Source: Pseudomonadota bacterium
GTDB lineage: Bacteria > Chloroflexota > UBA6077 > JAJPHF01
Length of the DNA: 27,863 nt
Reading direction: 5' to 3'
NCBI GenBank assembly: GCA_021325365.1
Contig: JAJPHF010000035.1
Coordinates: 1 to 27,863 of the forward strand
Shown here in pieces: positions 7,747 through 14,738 of the stretch. Each line of letters begins with the position of its first letter. Within the stretch, counting starts at the first letter, position 1. Made by a program: the position numbers and the translations under genes. A model generated the notes under the pieces. The model searched no databases and was not told where the DNA came from. It saw nothing but the letters and a program-made list of their open reading frames with translations.

Positions 7747-9189
7747 ATGGCGCAAACCCAACCCCGCACCCTGCACCTCGACACCCGCGAGTGGCTGGAC
7801 CGCGTCGACGCAATGGGCGAGCTGCGCCGAATCGATGGCGCCTCCTGGCAGGAGGACATCGGCCGCATCACCGAGATGCTGCACCACACCGACGAGTCGC
7901 CGGCGGTGTTGTTCGACAACATCCCGGGCTACCCGCAGGGGCGCCGCATCCTGGTGAACGCGAACGGCAACAAGTCGCGGCTGGGCGTGACCCTCGGCTT
8001 CGACCCGCAGATGAGCGCGGAGGAGCTGAAGGCCTGGTTCATCGACAAGATGGAGAACATGACGCCGCGGCCGGTGCAGTTCGTGGAGACCGGCCCCGTC
8101 ATGGAGAACGTGCTCGAAGGCGACGACGTCGACGTGCTGAAGTTCCCCACCCCGAAGTGGCACCCCGAGGATGGGGGCCGCTACATCGGCACCGGCACCG
8201 TGGACGTGACCAAGGATCCCGACTCGGACTGGATCAACCTGGGCACCTACCGGGTGATGGTCCACGACGCGAAGCGGGTTGGGCTGTACATCTCGCCGGG
8301 CAAGCACGGCCGCCAGCACCGGGACAAGTACTTCACCAAGGGCGAGCCGATGCCGGTAGCGTTGATCGTCGGCCCGACGCCCGCGCTATTCGTGGCGAGC
8401 ACGCTCGAGATCGCCTACGGCATGTCGGAGTACGAGTGGCTGGGGGGGCTGTTCGGTGAGCCGCTGGAGATGATCCGCGGCAAGTACACTGGCCTGCCGA
8501 TTCCGGCGAACGCGGAGATCGTGCTGGAGGGCTTGGCCCACCCGAACAGCAAGCTGCTGGAGGGGCCGTTCGGCGAGTGGACCGGCTACTACGCCAGCGG
8601 CAGCCGCGAGGAGCCGGTCGTCGAGGTGAAGGCGATCTATCACCGCAACGACCCGATCCTGCTCGGCTGCCCGCCGGAGAAGCCGCCCTACGAGGCGCAC
8701 CGCTACCGTATCTACCTGCGCTCGGCGCTGATCCAGCGGGAGATGCAGCGAGCGGGCGTGCCGGACGTGACGGGGGTGTGGTGCCACGGCGTCGGCGGCT
8801 GCCGGCTACTGAACGTCGTCGCGATCAAGCAGCGGTACCCGGGCCACGCGCGGCAGGCGGGGCACGTGGCGGCGATGTGCCGAGCGGGCGCGTATCTCGG
8901 CCGGCTGGTGATTGTGGTGGACGACGACATCGACATCAGCGACCTGAACGAGGTGATGTGGGCGGTGGTGACGCGAGCCGATCCCGAGCGCTCGCTGGAC
9001 ATCATCCATCGCGCCTGGTCGGGCCCGCTCGATCCGGCCATCCATCCCGACGAGAAGGGGTTCAACTCGCGCCTGATCATCGACGCCTGCCGGCCGTACG
9101 AGTGGCGCGACCAGTTCCCCGAGCCGATCGGGCCTAGCCCCGAGTACAAGCGCGAGACGCGCGAGAAGTGGGGCTGGATCCTGAAGTAG
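7747..9189 (+). CDS. UbiD-family prFMN-dependent decarboxylase, complete
   Basis: This 480-aa protein is a full-length UbiD-family (de)carboxylase using prenylated FMN. The canonical residues are all present: metal-binding Asn164 in NLGTYR, Arg169, His187, Glu228 in SEYEWLGG, and the Glu272/Glu277 pair in EGPFGEWTGYY. DDDIDISDLNEVMWAVVTR follows near residues 396-414. ATG 7747 is preceded by AGGGGAG about eight bases upstream and is preferred to an in-frame start at 7717. It sits between the ATPase and the riboflavin-kinase-like gene. The substrate is probably an aromatic or alpha,beta-unsaturated carboxylic acid, but cannot be read from sequence. Compare the altered triad of the truncated UbiD at the left edge. 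Confidence 0.95.
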   Translation: MAQTQPRTLHLDTREWLDRVDAMGELRRIDGASWQEDIGRITEMLHHTDESPAVLFDNIPGYPQGRRILVNANGNKSRLGVTLGFDPQMSAEELKAWFIDKMENMTPRPVQFVETGPVMENVLEGDDVDVLKFPTPKWHPEDGGRYIGTGTVDVTKDPDSDWINLGTYRVMVHDAKRVGLYISPGKHGRQHRDKYFTKGEPMPVALIVGPTPALFVASTLEIAYGMSEYEWLGGLFGEPLEMIRGKYTGLPIPANAEIVLEGLAHPNSKLLEGPFGEWTGYYASGSREEPVVEVKAIYHRNDPILLGCPPEKPPYEAHRYRIYLRSALIQREMQRAGVPDVTGVWCHGVGGCRLLNVVAIKQRYPGHARQAGHVAAMCRAGAYLGRLVIVVDDDIDISDLNEVMWAVVTRADPERSLDIIHRAWSGPLDPAIHPDEKGFNSRLIIDACRPYEWRDQFPEPIGPSPEYKRETREKWGWILK

Positions 9190-9266
9190 CTGTCGGCCAT
9201 CAGCCGTCAGCCATCAGGAGGCGGCTAGGTGGCTGCAGGCTGACGGCGGATAGCTGATGGCTGGTG
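9190..9266. repeat. TCAGC/GCTGA inverted intergenic repeat, copy 4
   Basis: Left arm gccatcagccgtcagcc is nearly complementary to the right arm, which includes ggctgacgg and agctgatggc. The right arm contains the ATG at 9257 that starts the riboflavin-kinase-like gene. No separate ribosome binding site is evident. Confidence 0.7.
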
Positions 9267-9844
9267 ACTTTACGATCGAGGGCGTGCTGCGCGACGGCCT
9301 GCGGGTTGCCGCACAGTTTACCGAGCTGCCGTGGGTGCGCGAGCAGTTCCAGCGCAAGCTGGGGCTGGACGTGTGGCCAGGCACCGTGAACCTGCAAGTG
9401 CAGGACCCGGCGGGACTGGCGCGGCTGGCGCGGCTGCGCGCGGCTCCCGACGCCCCCGACGGTGTCCCCAGCGGCGTGCCTATCGAGCCGCCACCAGCCG
9501 CCGCGAGCGCGGCGGCTGGTGGCGGCTCGGCCGACGCCGCGGGAGGCACGTACTGCGTGGGGTACTGCTTCCCCGCCCGCATCGAGGACGTGCCGGCGGC
9601 GATTGTGGTGCCTCACGTGCCCGACTACCCGGCCGACAAGCTGGAGCTGGTGGCGGCAGTGCGCGTGCGGGACGCGCTGGGCTTGCAGCCGGGGGACCGG
9701 GTGGTGGTAACCGTCTTGACGGTGCCGGAGGCCCTCACCCCAACCCCTCTCCCAGGGGGAGAGGGGCTTGCCGGGCCGGGTGGCAGCGATGCTTCTCCCC
9801 CTCTCCCCCTGGGAGAGGGCGGGGGTGAGGGCGCGGCGGAATGA
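9257..9844 (+). CDS. DUF120-family, CTP-dependent riboflavin-kinase-like protein with repeat insertions
   Basis: This 195-aa protein resembles archaeal-type riboflavin kinase (RibK, DUF120), which phosphorylates riboflavin to FMN, usually with CTP. Matching segments are FTIEGVL (5-11), LGLDVWPGTVNLQV (35-48, the PGT(L/V)N motif), AAIVVPHVPDYPADKLELVA (114-133) and VRDALGLQPGDRV (137-149). The order agrees with the archaeal family. Two repeats appear inserted. Residues about 76-92 are coded by a perfect 46-bp palindrome. The last ~38 residues (PTPLPGGEG... ) come from a CCCTCACCCC-type inverted element. ATG 9257 lies in the upstream repeat. The gene overlaps the next one (ATGA). A local FMN source would serve UbiX. 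The family call is by remembered motifs, not a search. Confidence 0.72.
   Translation: MAGDFTIEGVLRDGLRVAAQFTELPWVREQFQRKLGLDVWPGTVNLQVQDPAGLARLARLRAAPDAPDGVPSGVPIEPPPAAASAAAGGGSADAAGGTYCVGYCFPARIEDVPAAIVVPHVPDYPADKLELVAAVRVRDALGLQPGDRVVVTVLTVPEALTPTPLPGGEGLAGPGGSDASPPLPLGEGGGEGAAE
9484..9529. repeat. perfect 46-bp palindrome inside the riboflavin-kinase-like gene
   Basis: The left arm begins cgagccgccaccagccgccg and the right arm is its exact reverse complement, giving 22 paired bases and a two-base centre. It encodes a Pro/Ala then Ala/Gly low-complexity stretch (about residues 76-91) not expected in the DUF120 fold, so it looks like an in-frame insertion of a short palindromic element. 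Confidence 0.85.
9731..9832. repeat. CCCTCACCCC-type inverted element at the 3' end of the riboflavin-kinase-like gene
   Basis: Outer arms GCCCTCACCCC (9731-9741) and GGGGTGAGGGC (9822-9832) are exact reverse complements. Inside each lies a CCCTCTCCCaGGGGGAGAGGG-like hairpin, so two copies of one unit face each other. The element is translated in frame as the C-terminal tail. This kind of unit is familiar as a dispersed repeat in G+C-rich Chloroflexota and Planctomycetota genomes. Confidence 0.8.
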
Positions 9845-10317
9845 GCGACGAGCTGCGGGAGCGGGTGCTGGCGTATCTGGCCGCGCACAACACGGTGTCG
9901 CTCGCGACGGCGCAGGCGGGGGTGCCGTGGGCGGCGACCGTGTTCTACGCCAACGTCGGTACTGACCTGTATTTCCTGTCGGAGCCGAAGACGCGGCACT
10001 GCCAGAACCTGCTGGCGAACGCGCGCGTGGCGGGCACGATCAACGAGGACTACCGCGACTGGCAGCAGATCAAGGGGGTCCAGCTAGAGGGGCACGCCGT
10101 CGAGGTCACCGGCAAGCTGGAGCTGGCGCGAGCGCTGGCGGCTTACCTCGGCAAGTACCCGTTCGTGAAGCAGTTCCTGTCGCCCGGCCAGCTGCTCCAA
10201 GGCGTGCAGATCGCGGGCAAGAGCTTCGACATCCGCCTCTGGCGCCTGCGTCCCGAGCGCCTCTACTATCTGGACAACGCGCGCGGCTTCAGCAACCGTC
10301 AGGAGCTACCGCTGTAG
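9841..10317 (+). CDS. PNPOx-like (split beta-barrel) flavin-binding protein, YhbP/UPF0306-like
   Basis: This 158-aa protein has the pyridoxamine-phosphate-oxidase-like split-barrel pattern. It opens LAAHNTVSLATAQAGVPWAA (13-32), then has FYANVGTDLYFLSEPKTRH (35-53), NARVAGTINEDY (60-71) and IKGVQLEGHAVEV (77-89). The TRH motif after SEPK recalls UPF0306/YhbP proteins. Members generally bind FMN or a related flavin. It starts with ATGA overlapping the stop of the riboflavin-kinase-like gene, indicating translational coupling. A flavin reductase or flavin-handling role in the prFMN module is conceivable, but the family is functionally diverse. Confidence 0.8.
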   Translation: MSDELRERVLAYLAAHNTVSLATAQAGVPWAATVFYANVGTDLYFLSEPKTRHCQNLLANARVAGTINEDYRDWQQIKGVQLEGHAVEVTGKLELARALAAYLGKYPFVKQFLSPGQLLQGVQIAGKSFDIRLWRLRPERLYYLDNARGFSNRQELPL

Positions 10318-10353
10318 AAGTCCCGCTCCGGGCGCTGCGCGCGGTAAAGTATG

Positions 10354-10383
10354 GCGGCCCGCCCCGACACGGGGGCGGGCCGC
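10354..10383 (+). terminator. strong hairpin between PNPOx-like gene and cysS-like gene
   Basis: Arms gcggcccgcccc (10354-10365) and ggggcgggccgc (10372-10383) pair perfectly over 12 bp around a six-base loop. There is no T-run after it, so it may be a factor-assisted terminator of the aromatic module or a leader hairpin for the downstream ligase. A weak -10-like TAAAGT lies just before it at 10345-10350. Confidence 0.45.
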
Positions 10384-10428
10384 TGGCGCGCCTAGCCACC
10401 ATGCCGCCGCCAGCCACGCGGGGGGTGC

Positions 10429-11679
10429 ATGCAGCTCTACAACACGCTCAGCCGGCGGCTGGAGCCCTTCGCGCCAGCAGGCCCGGCGATGACCATGTAC
10501 GTCTGCGGGGTCACACCCTACGACACCACCCACCTGGGCCACGCACGATGTTACGTCGTGTACGACCTGCTTCAGCGGTACGTGCGGTACCGGGGCCACG
10601 ACGTGCGCTACGTCCAGAACGTGACGGACGTGGACGACGACCTGCTCCGGAAGGCGCGGGAGCTAGGCAAACCGTACGACGTGGTGGCGCGGGAGAACCT
10701 GGAGATCCTGCGTCGGGACATGGAGGCGTTGAACGTGCTGCCGCCGGCCGTGTGGCCGCGCGCGACGCAGGAAGTGCCGACGATGCTGGAGATCGCGCAA
10801 ACGCTTGTGGCGCGGGGACAGGCGTACGCTCGGGAGGGGAACGTGTACTTCCGGGCGGCGAGCGCGTCCGACTTCGGGACGCTGAGCCGCCGCTCGCCCG
10901 AGCAGATGATCGCGCGGCTGCGCGAAGAGCGGTTCGATCCCGACGACCCCCGCAAGGAAGACCCGCTGGACATCCTGATGTGGCAGGCGGCGGCGCCCGG
11001 CGAGCCGACCTGGGACAGCCCCTGGGGGCCGGGGCGGCCAGGCTGGCACATCGAGTGTACGGCGATGGCACTGCGGCACCTCGGCACGACGATCGACGTC
11101 CACGGCGGCGGGGAGGACTTGATCTTTAGCCACCACGAGAGCGAGCGGGTGCAGGCCGAGTGCTACACCGGGGTGCAGCCGTTCGTGCGCTTCTGGATGT
11201 ACGCGGGTACGGTGTACGCGGGCCGCGAGAAGATGAGCAAGTCGCTGCGGAACCTGGTCCTGGTGCGCGAGCTGCTGCCCCGCTACTCGGGCGACGCGAT
11301 TCGGCTGTACCTGGCCCAGGAGCACTACCGCGCCCACCTGACCTTCGAGGAGGCGCGGCTGGCGGAGGCGGCCGCGCTGGTGGAGCGGCTGCGGGCCGTG
11401 GCAGCGCTGGCCGCGCCAGGCGAGGGGCCAACCCCCCTCGGCGCACAGGCGGCGATCGTGCCCGCGTCGGACGACTTCCGCGCGCGCTTCGAGGCGGCGA
11501 TGGACGCGGACCTGGACACGCCCGGGGCGGTGGAGGTGCTGCGGGATCTGGCCGCCGCGGTGGAGAGCGATCCCATCGGCCCTGCGGCGCTCGGGCGCGC
11601 CTCGCTCCTGAACGAGCTAGCCAGCGTCCTTGGTCTGCGGCTGGCCGGCCAGCCGGGCACCGTGTGGCCGGAGTACTGA
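10429..11679 (+). CDS. cysS: cysteinyl-tRNA synthetase-like ligase, short form (CysS/MshC family)
   Basis: This 416-aa class I ligase activates cysteine as cysteinyl-AMP. It has an HxGH motif HLGHA (35-39), KMSKS (268-272) and the zinc ligand set Cys26, Cys210, His235 and Glu239. NVTDVDDDLL (64-73) and GRPGWHIEC (202-210) are also present. It is shorter than typical CysS (about 460-490 aa). The C-terminal anticodon-binding mini-domain is missing, and the chain ends soon after ASVLGL. Several segments resemble MshC, the mycothiol cysteine ligase: GVTPYDTTHLGHA, the GEPTWDSPWGPGRPGWH region and NLVLV after KMSKS. It could be a truncated true CysS or an MshC-like enzyme. ATG 10429 has GGGGG a few bases upstream. 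Confidence 0.82.
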   Translation: MQLYNTLSRRLEPFAPAGPAMTMYVCGVTPYDTTHLGHARCYVVYDLLQRYVRYRGHDVRYVQNVTDVDDDLLRKARELGKPYDVVARENLEILRRDMEALNVLPPAVWPRATQEVPTMLEIAQTLVARGQAYAREGNVYFRAASASDFGTLSRRSPEQMIARLREERFDPDDPRKEDPLDILMWQAAAPGEPTWDSPWGPGRPGWHIECTAMALRHLGTTIDVHGGGEDLIFSHHESERVQAECYTGVQPFVRFWMYAGTVYAGREKMSKSLRNLVLVRELLPRYSGDAIRLYLAQEHYRAHLTFEEARLAEAAALVERLRAVAALAAPGEGPTPLGAQAAIVPASDDFRARFEAAMDADLDTPGAVEVLRDLAAAVESDPIGPAALGRASLLNELASVLGLRLAGQPGTVWPEY

Positions 11680-11971
11680 GTGCCGAGTGCTGCGTGCTGA
11701 CGGGCGGCGCGACTACAGCGGTTTTCAGGATGATCGGGCCGAGCAGAGCCGGCGGGGCGGCAGGGGACGAGCCCCTGCCCTACGTCTGCTACGCCGGGAT
11801 GAGTGATCCTCATTACGACAGCGCGCGCGGTGGGGCGCCCCGGGCCTGCCCTACGTCTGCTTCGCCGGGATGAGTGATCCAGGCGGCGCCGGCCGGGCGT
11901 AGGGGACGAGCCGACGCTCTGCCTCATAGCGCAAGGCCGGTGAAACCCGCTTTAGGCAACGGAGAGAACTG
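11680..11971. repeat. repeat-rich 292-nt gap with a 36-bp direct repeat
   Basis: Two 36-bp copies, at 11774-11809 and 11845-11880, differ at one base (shared core cctgccctacgtctgct). They are 71 bp apart. Between them lies the palindrome GGGGCGCCCC. Partly inverted copies of the flanks (gtaggggacgagcc near 11898) suggest remains of dispersed repeats. The ribosome binding site GGAGAG for the next gene is at 11961-11966. I see no gene in the gap. Confidence 0.75.
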
Positions 11972-13075
11972 ATGGCTACTCGGGAAGCCCCGTCAGCCGG
12001 CGCGCAGCAAGCGGCGCCCCGGCAGCCCGCCGTGGACCTGCGCAGCGACACGGTGACGCGGCCGACCGCGGAGATGTACGCGGCCATCGCGAGCGCGCCG
12101 GTGGGCGACGACGTGATGGGCGAGGACCCGACCGTGCGCCGGCTGGAAGAGGCGGCCGCCGCGCGCCTGGGCAAAGAGGCGGGGCTGCTGCTGCCGTCGG
12201 GGACGATGGCGAACCTGGCCGCGCTGATGGCGCACACGCGGCGCGGCGACGAGGTCATTCTGGAGGCCGAGTCGCACATCTTCTACTATGAGGCGGCCGG
12301 GATGGCGGTCGCGGGGTCGCTGATGCCGCGCACGCTGCGGGGGCAGCATGGGGCGCTGGACCCGGCCGAGGTGGCGGCGGCGATTCGCAGCGAGGACGTA
12401 CACTTCCCGCGGACGGGACTGGTCTGCCTCGAGAACACGCACAATCGGGCCGGCGGCACGGTAATCCCGCTGGAGACGATGCGCGCGGTGTGCGCCGTGG
12501 CCCACTCGGCCGGCGTGCCGGTCCACGTGGACGGCGCGCGGATCTTCAACGCCGCGCTCGCCCTGGGCGTGGACGCGGCCGCGCTGGTAGCCGACGCCGA
12601 CTCGGCGATGTTCTCGCTCTCCAAGGGATTGAGCGCGCCGGTTGGCTCGGTGCTGGTGGGCAGCCGGGCGTTCATCGCGGCGGCGCGGCGGGCGCGCAAG
12701 CTGCTGGGCGGGGGAATGCGGCAGGCCGGCATCCTCGCGGCCGCCGGGCTGGTCGCGCTGGAGCAGATGGTGGACCGCCTGGCCGAGGACCATCGACACG
12801 CGTGGCTATTGGCGGAGCGCCTGGCGACGGTGCCGGGCGTGGCGGTCGAGCTGGACACGGTGCAGACGAACATCGTGAACTTCCGCACACGGCCCAGCGG
12901 GATCCCGGCCCCGGCGTTCGCGGCGCGGTTGCGGGAGCGCGGGGTGCTGGCCGGCGCGCGCGACGAATGGACGATCCGGATGGTCACACACCGCCACATT
13001 GGCGCGGCTGACGTGGAGGCCGCCGCCGACGCCGTGCGGGCGGTGGCCGGGGCGGCCCCGGTGGCGGCCCACTAG
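11972..13075 (+). CDS. ltaE: low-specificity L-threonine aldolase
   Basis: This 367-aa PLP enzyme of fold type I should cleave L-threonine and L-allo-threonine to glycine and acetaldehyde. VDLRSDTVTRPT (21-32) and GDDVMGEDPTV (45-55) are the family N-terminal signatures. LPSGTMAN (74-81) binds PLP phosphate, and ESHIFYYE (100-107) carries the ring-stacking His102. HVDGAR (185-190) holds the pyridine-nitrogen Asp187, and Lys218 in SLSKGLSAPVGS forms the Schiff base. Length is normal (330-370 aa). ATG 11972 follows GGAGAG at five bases. It converges on the CorC-like gene with an 18-nt gap. No link to the flanking modules is apparent. Confidence 0.95.
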   Translation: MATREAPSAGAQQAAPRQPAVDLRSDTVTRPTAEMYAAIASAPVGDDVMGEDPTVRRLEEAAAARLGKEAGLLLPSGTMANLAALMAHTRRGDEVILEAESHIFYYEAAGMAVAGSLMPRTLRGQHGALDPAEVAAAIRSEDVHFPRTGLVCLENTHNRAGGTVIPLETMRAVCAVAHSAGVPVHVDGARIFNAALALGVDAAALVADADSAMFSLSKGLSAPVGSVLVGSRAFIAAARRARKLLGGGMRQAGILAAAGLVALEQMVDRLAEDHRHAWLLAERLATVPGVAVELDTVQTNIVNFRTRPSGIPAPAFAARLRERGVLAGARDEWTIRMVTHRHIGAADVEAAADAVRAVAGAAPVAAH

Positions 13076-13093
13076 CGGGGAGGGCGCAGCGGC

Positions 13094-14431
13094 CTAGTCC
13101 GCGGCCACCTGCGGCCGACTGGGCAGGAGGCGGAGGCGGGCGACGCGGCGGCCGTCCATCTGCTCCACCCGCAGCACTGTGCCGTCGACGTGGACTTCGT
13201 CGCCGACCGTGGGCAGGCGCCCGAGGCGCAGCATCATCAGCCCGCCCATCGTCTCCACTTCCTGGGTGTCTTCGGGGTTTACGGCCAGGCCGACCTGTTT
13301 GGCGACATCTTCAATGCGCGCCAGGCCGTCGATCAGCAGCGACCCGTCGGGCAGCGGCACGACCGCCGGCTGCACGGCCTCGTATTCATCGCCGAACTGG
13401 CCGACGATACGCTCGAACACGTCTTGGAGCGTCACCAGCCCCGCGATGCCGCCGAACTCGTCGACGACGACCGCCAGGCGGCGGCGCTCGCGCTGCAGCT
13501 GGACCAGCAGCGTGTCCACGGGGAGGCTGTCGGGGACGACGGGCACCTGGCGCACGACGCGGCGGAGATCGAAGCGCGCGGGGATGCCGTGCTCTAGCAC
13601 AGGAAAGAGGTCTTTGAGGTACAGCACGCCGACGACGTGGTCGAGGTCGCCCTCATAGACGGGGAAGCGGGAGTGGCCGCTGGTGGCGGCCAGGTGCATC
13701 ACCTCGGCGAGGCTAGCCGTGACGGGGATCGCTTGCAGCTCGGTGCGGGGGATCATCACCTCGCGGACCGACAGCTCGTGGAAGCCGAGCACGCGGCCGA
13801 CGATCTCGGCCTCGGTCTCGTCGAGGACGCCCGCCTCGCTGCTGCCGGCCACCAGGACGCGCAGCTCGTCGACCGAATGGACCAATTCCTCGCCGCCTAC
13901 GGGCTGCAGGCCGATGAGGCGCAGCACCAGGTTGCCGAGGCCCTTCAGCAGGTTGATGGGGATGCCGAAGACCCAGCGGAAGAGGCCCATCGGCCGGACG
14001 ACGAAGTAGGCCACGGCCTCGGTCCGCTGGAGCGCGACGCTCTTGGGCACCAGCTCGCCGAACACGATATGGAAGGTCGTGATGACGGCAAAGGCGAGCA
14101 CGGCCGACACGGTGTGCGTGGCGAAGTCGCGGACGGTGGGCGACGGGAAGGGGACCGCGGCGAGGACGGGCTCCAGCAGCACGGCCACGGCGGGCTCGCC
14201 GAGCCAGCCGAGCGCCAGGCTGGCCATCGTCACGCCGAGCTGGACGGCGGCAATATACGTGTCGAGGTGTTCCTGCGCGTCGCGCACCAGGCGAGCGGCC
14301 GTGCTGCCCTCGGCGATACGCTGCTCCAGACGGCTGCGCCGGACCGTGACGAGGGCGAACTCGCTCGCCACGAAAAAGCCGTTGGCCAGCACCACGACCA
14401 GCACGCCGAGTAGACTGGGTAGCGCGTCCAT
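13094..14431 (-). CDS. CorC/HlyC-family membrane protein (DUF21-CBS-CorC_HlyC)
   Basis: This 445-aa protein, often annotated as hemolysin or magnesium/cobalt efflux protein, has three parts. Residues 1-190 form the DUF21 membrane domain, with helices near 5-28, 65-90 and 105-130, the typical NGFFVASEFALV start and GELVPKS (125-131). Residues about 205-335 hold a CBS pair (MIPRTEL, GHSRFPVYEGDLDHVVGVL, RRLAVVVDEFGGIAGLVT). Residues about 350-435 match the CorC_HlyC transporter-associated domain. Such proteins act in cation transport or resistance. It is the only large minus-strand gene and is transcribed away from the gap at 14432-14738. Confidence 0.93.
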   Translation of the reverse strand: MDALPSLLGVLVVVLANGFFVASEFALVTVRRSRLEQRIAEGSTAARLVRDAQEHLDTYIAAVQLGVTMASLALGWLGEPAVAVLLEPVLAAVPFPSPTVRDFATHTVSAVLAFAVITTFHIVFGELVPKSVALQRTEAVAYFVVRPMGLFRWVFGIPINLLKGLGNLVLRLIGLQPVGGEELVHSVDELRVLVAGSSEAGVLDETEAEIVGRVLGFHELSVREVMIPRTELQAIPVTASLAEVMHLAATSGHSRFPVYEGDLDHVVGVLYLKDLFPVLEHGIPARFDLRRVVRQVPVVPDSLPVDTLLVQLQRERRRLAVVVDEFGGIAGLVTLQDVFERIVGQFGDEYEAVQPAVVPLPDGSLLIDGLARIEDVAKQVGLAVNPEDTQEVETMGGLMMLRLGRLPTVGDEVHVDGTVLRVEQMDGRRVARLRLLPSRPQVAAD

Positions 14432-14738
14432 GGGCGTCTGCTCTCCAGCCGGTCCAGCTCGTCAGGTCCGACAGGCCAGGCGCGGCGTCGCGTTGCGGCG
14501 GTCCGGGGCCTTGGCCGGCGGAACGCCTGCGCGGCCCCCTCGCGCGGCCGCGGTTACGGAACGCGCAGGCAGGTTGCGTGCCGGCCGGCGGCCGGCCCGG
14601 GCCGTTCGGCTTGCCAGAATTGTATACTCCACGCCGGACGCGGTCGCCGCTCCGCCTGCGTGTCGGCGGGGCGCGCGGGGCGGCGGGCGGAGCGCGACAG
14701 CAGCCCGGATCAACGCGGGAAATTGAGACGAGACGGGG
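14432..14738. other. divergent intergenic region between the CorC-like gene and an unknown gene
   Basis: This 307-nt G+C-rich gap must hold promoters for both divergent genes. The only A+T-rich spot is attgtatact (14619-14628), which gives a -10-like TATACT on + and TACAAT on -, but no good -35 box stands at the right distance on either strand. No ORF with convincing protein features was seen. Confidence 0.5.

Noticed and set aside
1076..9266. CRISPR array from the recurring TCAGC units
   Set aside because: Units are very short, irregularly spaced and inverted, with no constant-length repeats or spacers.
11925..11971. Possible riboswitch before threonine aldolase
   Set aside because: A small GGTGAAACC hairpin is present, but I could not match any conserved riboswitch core, and most of the upstream gap is repeat.
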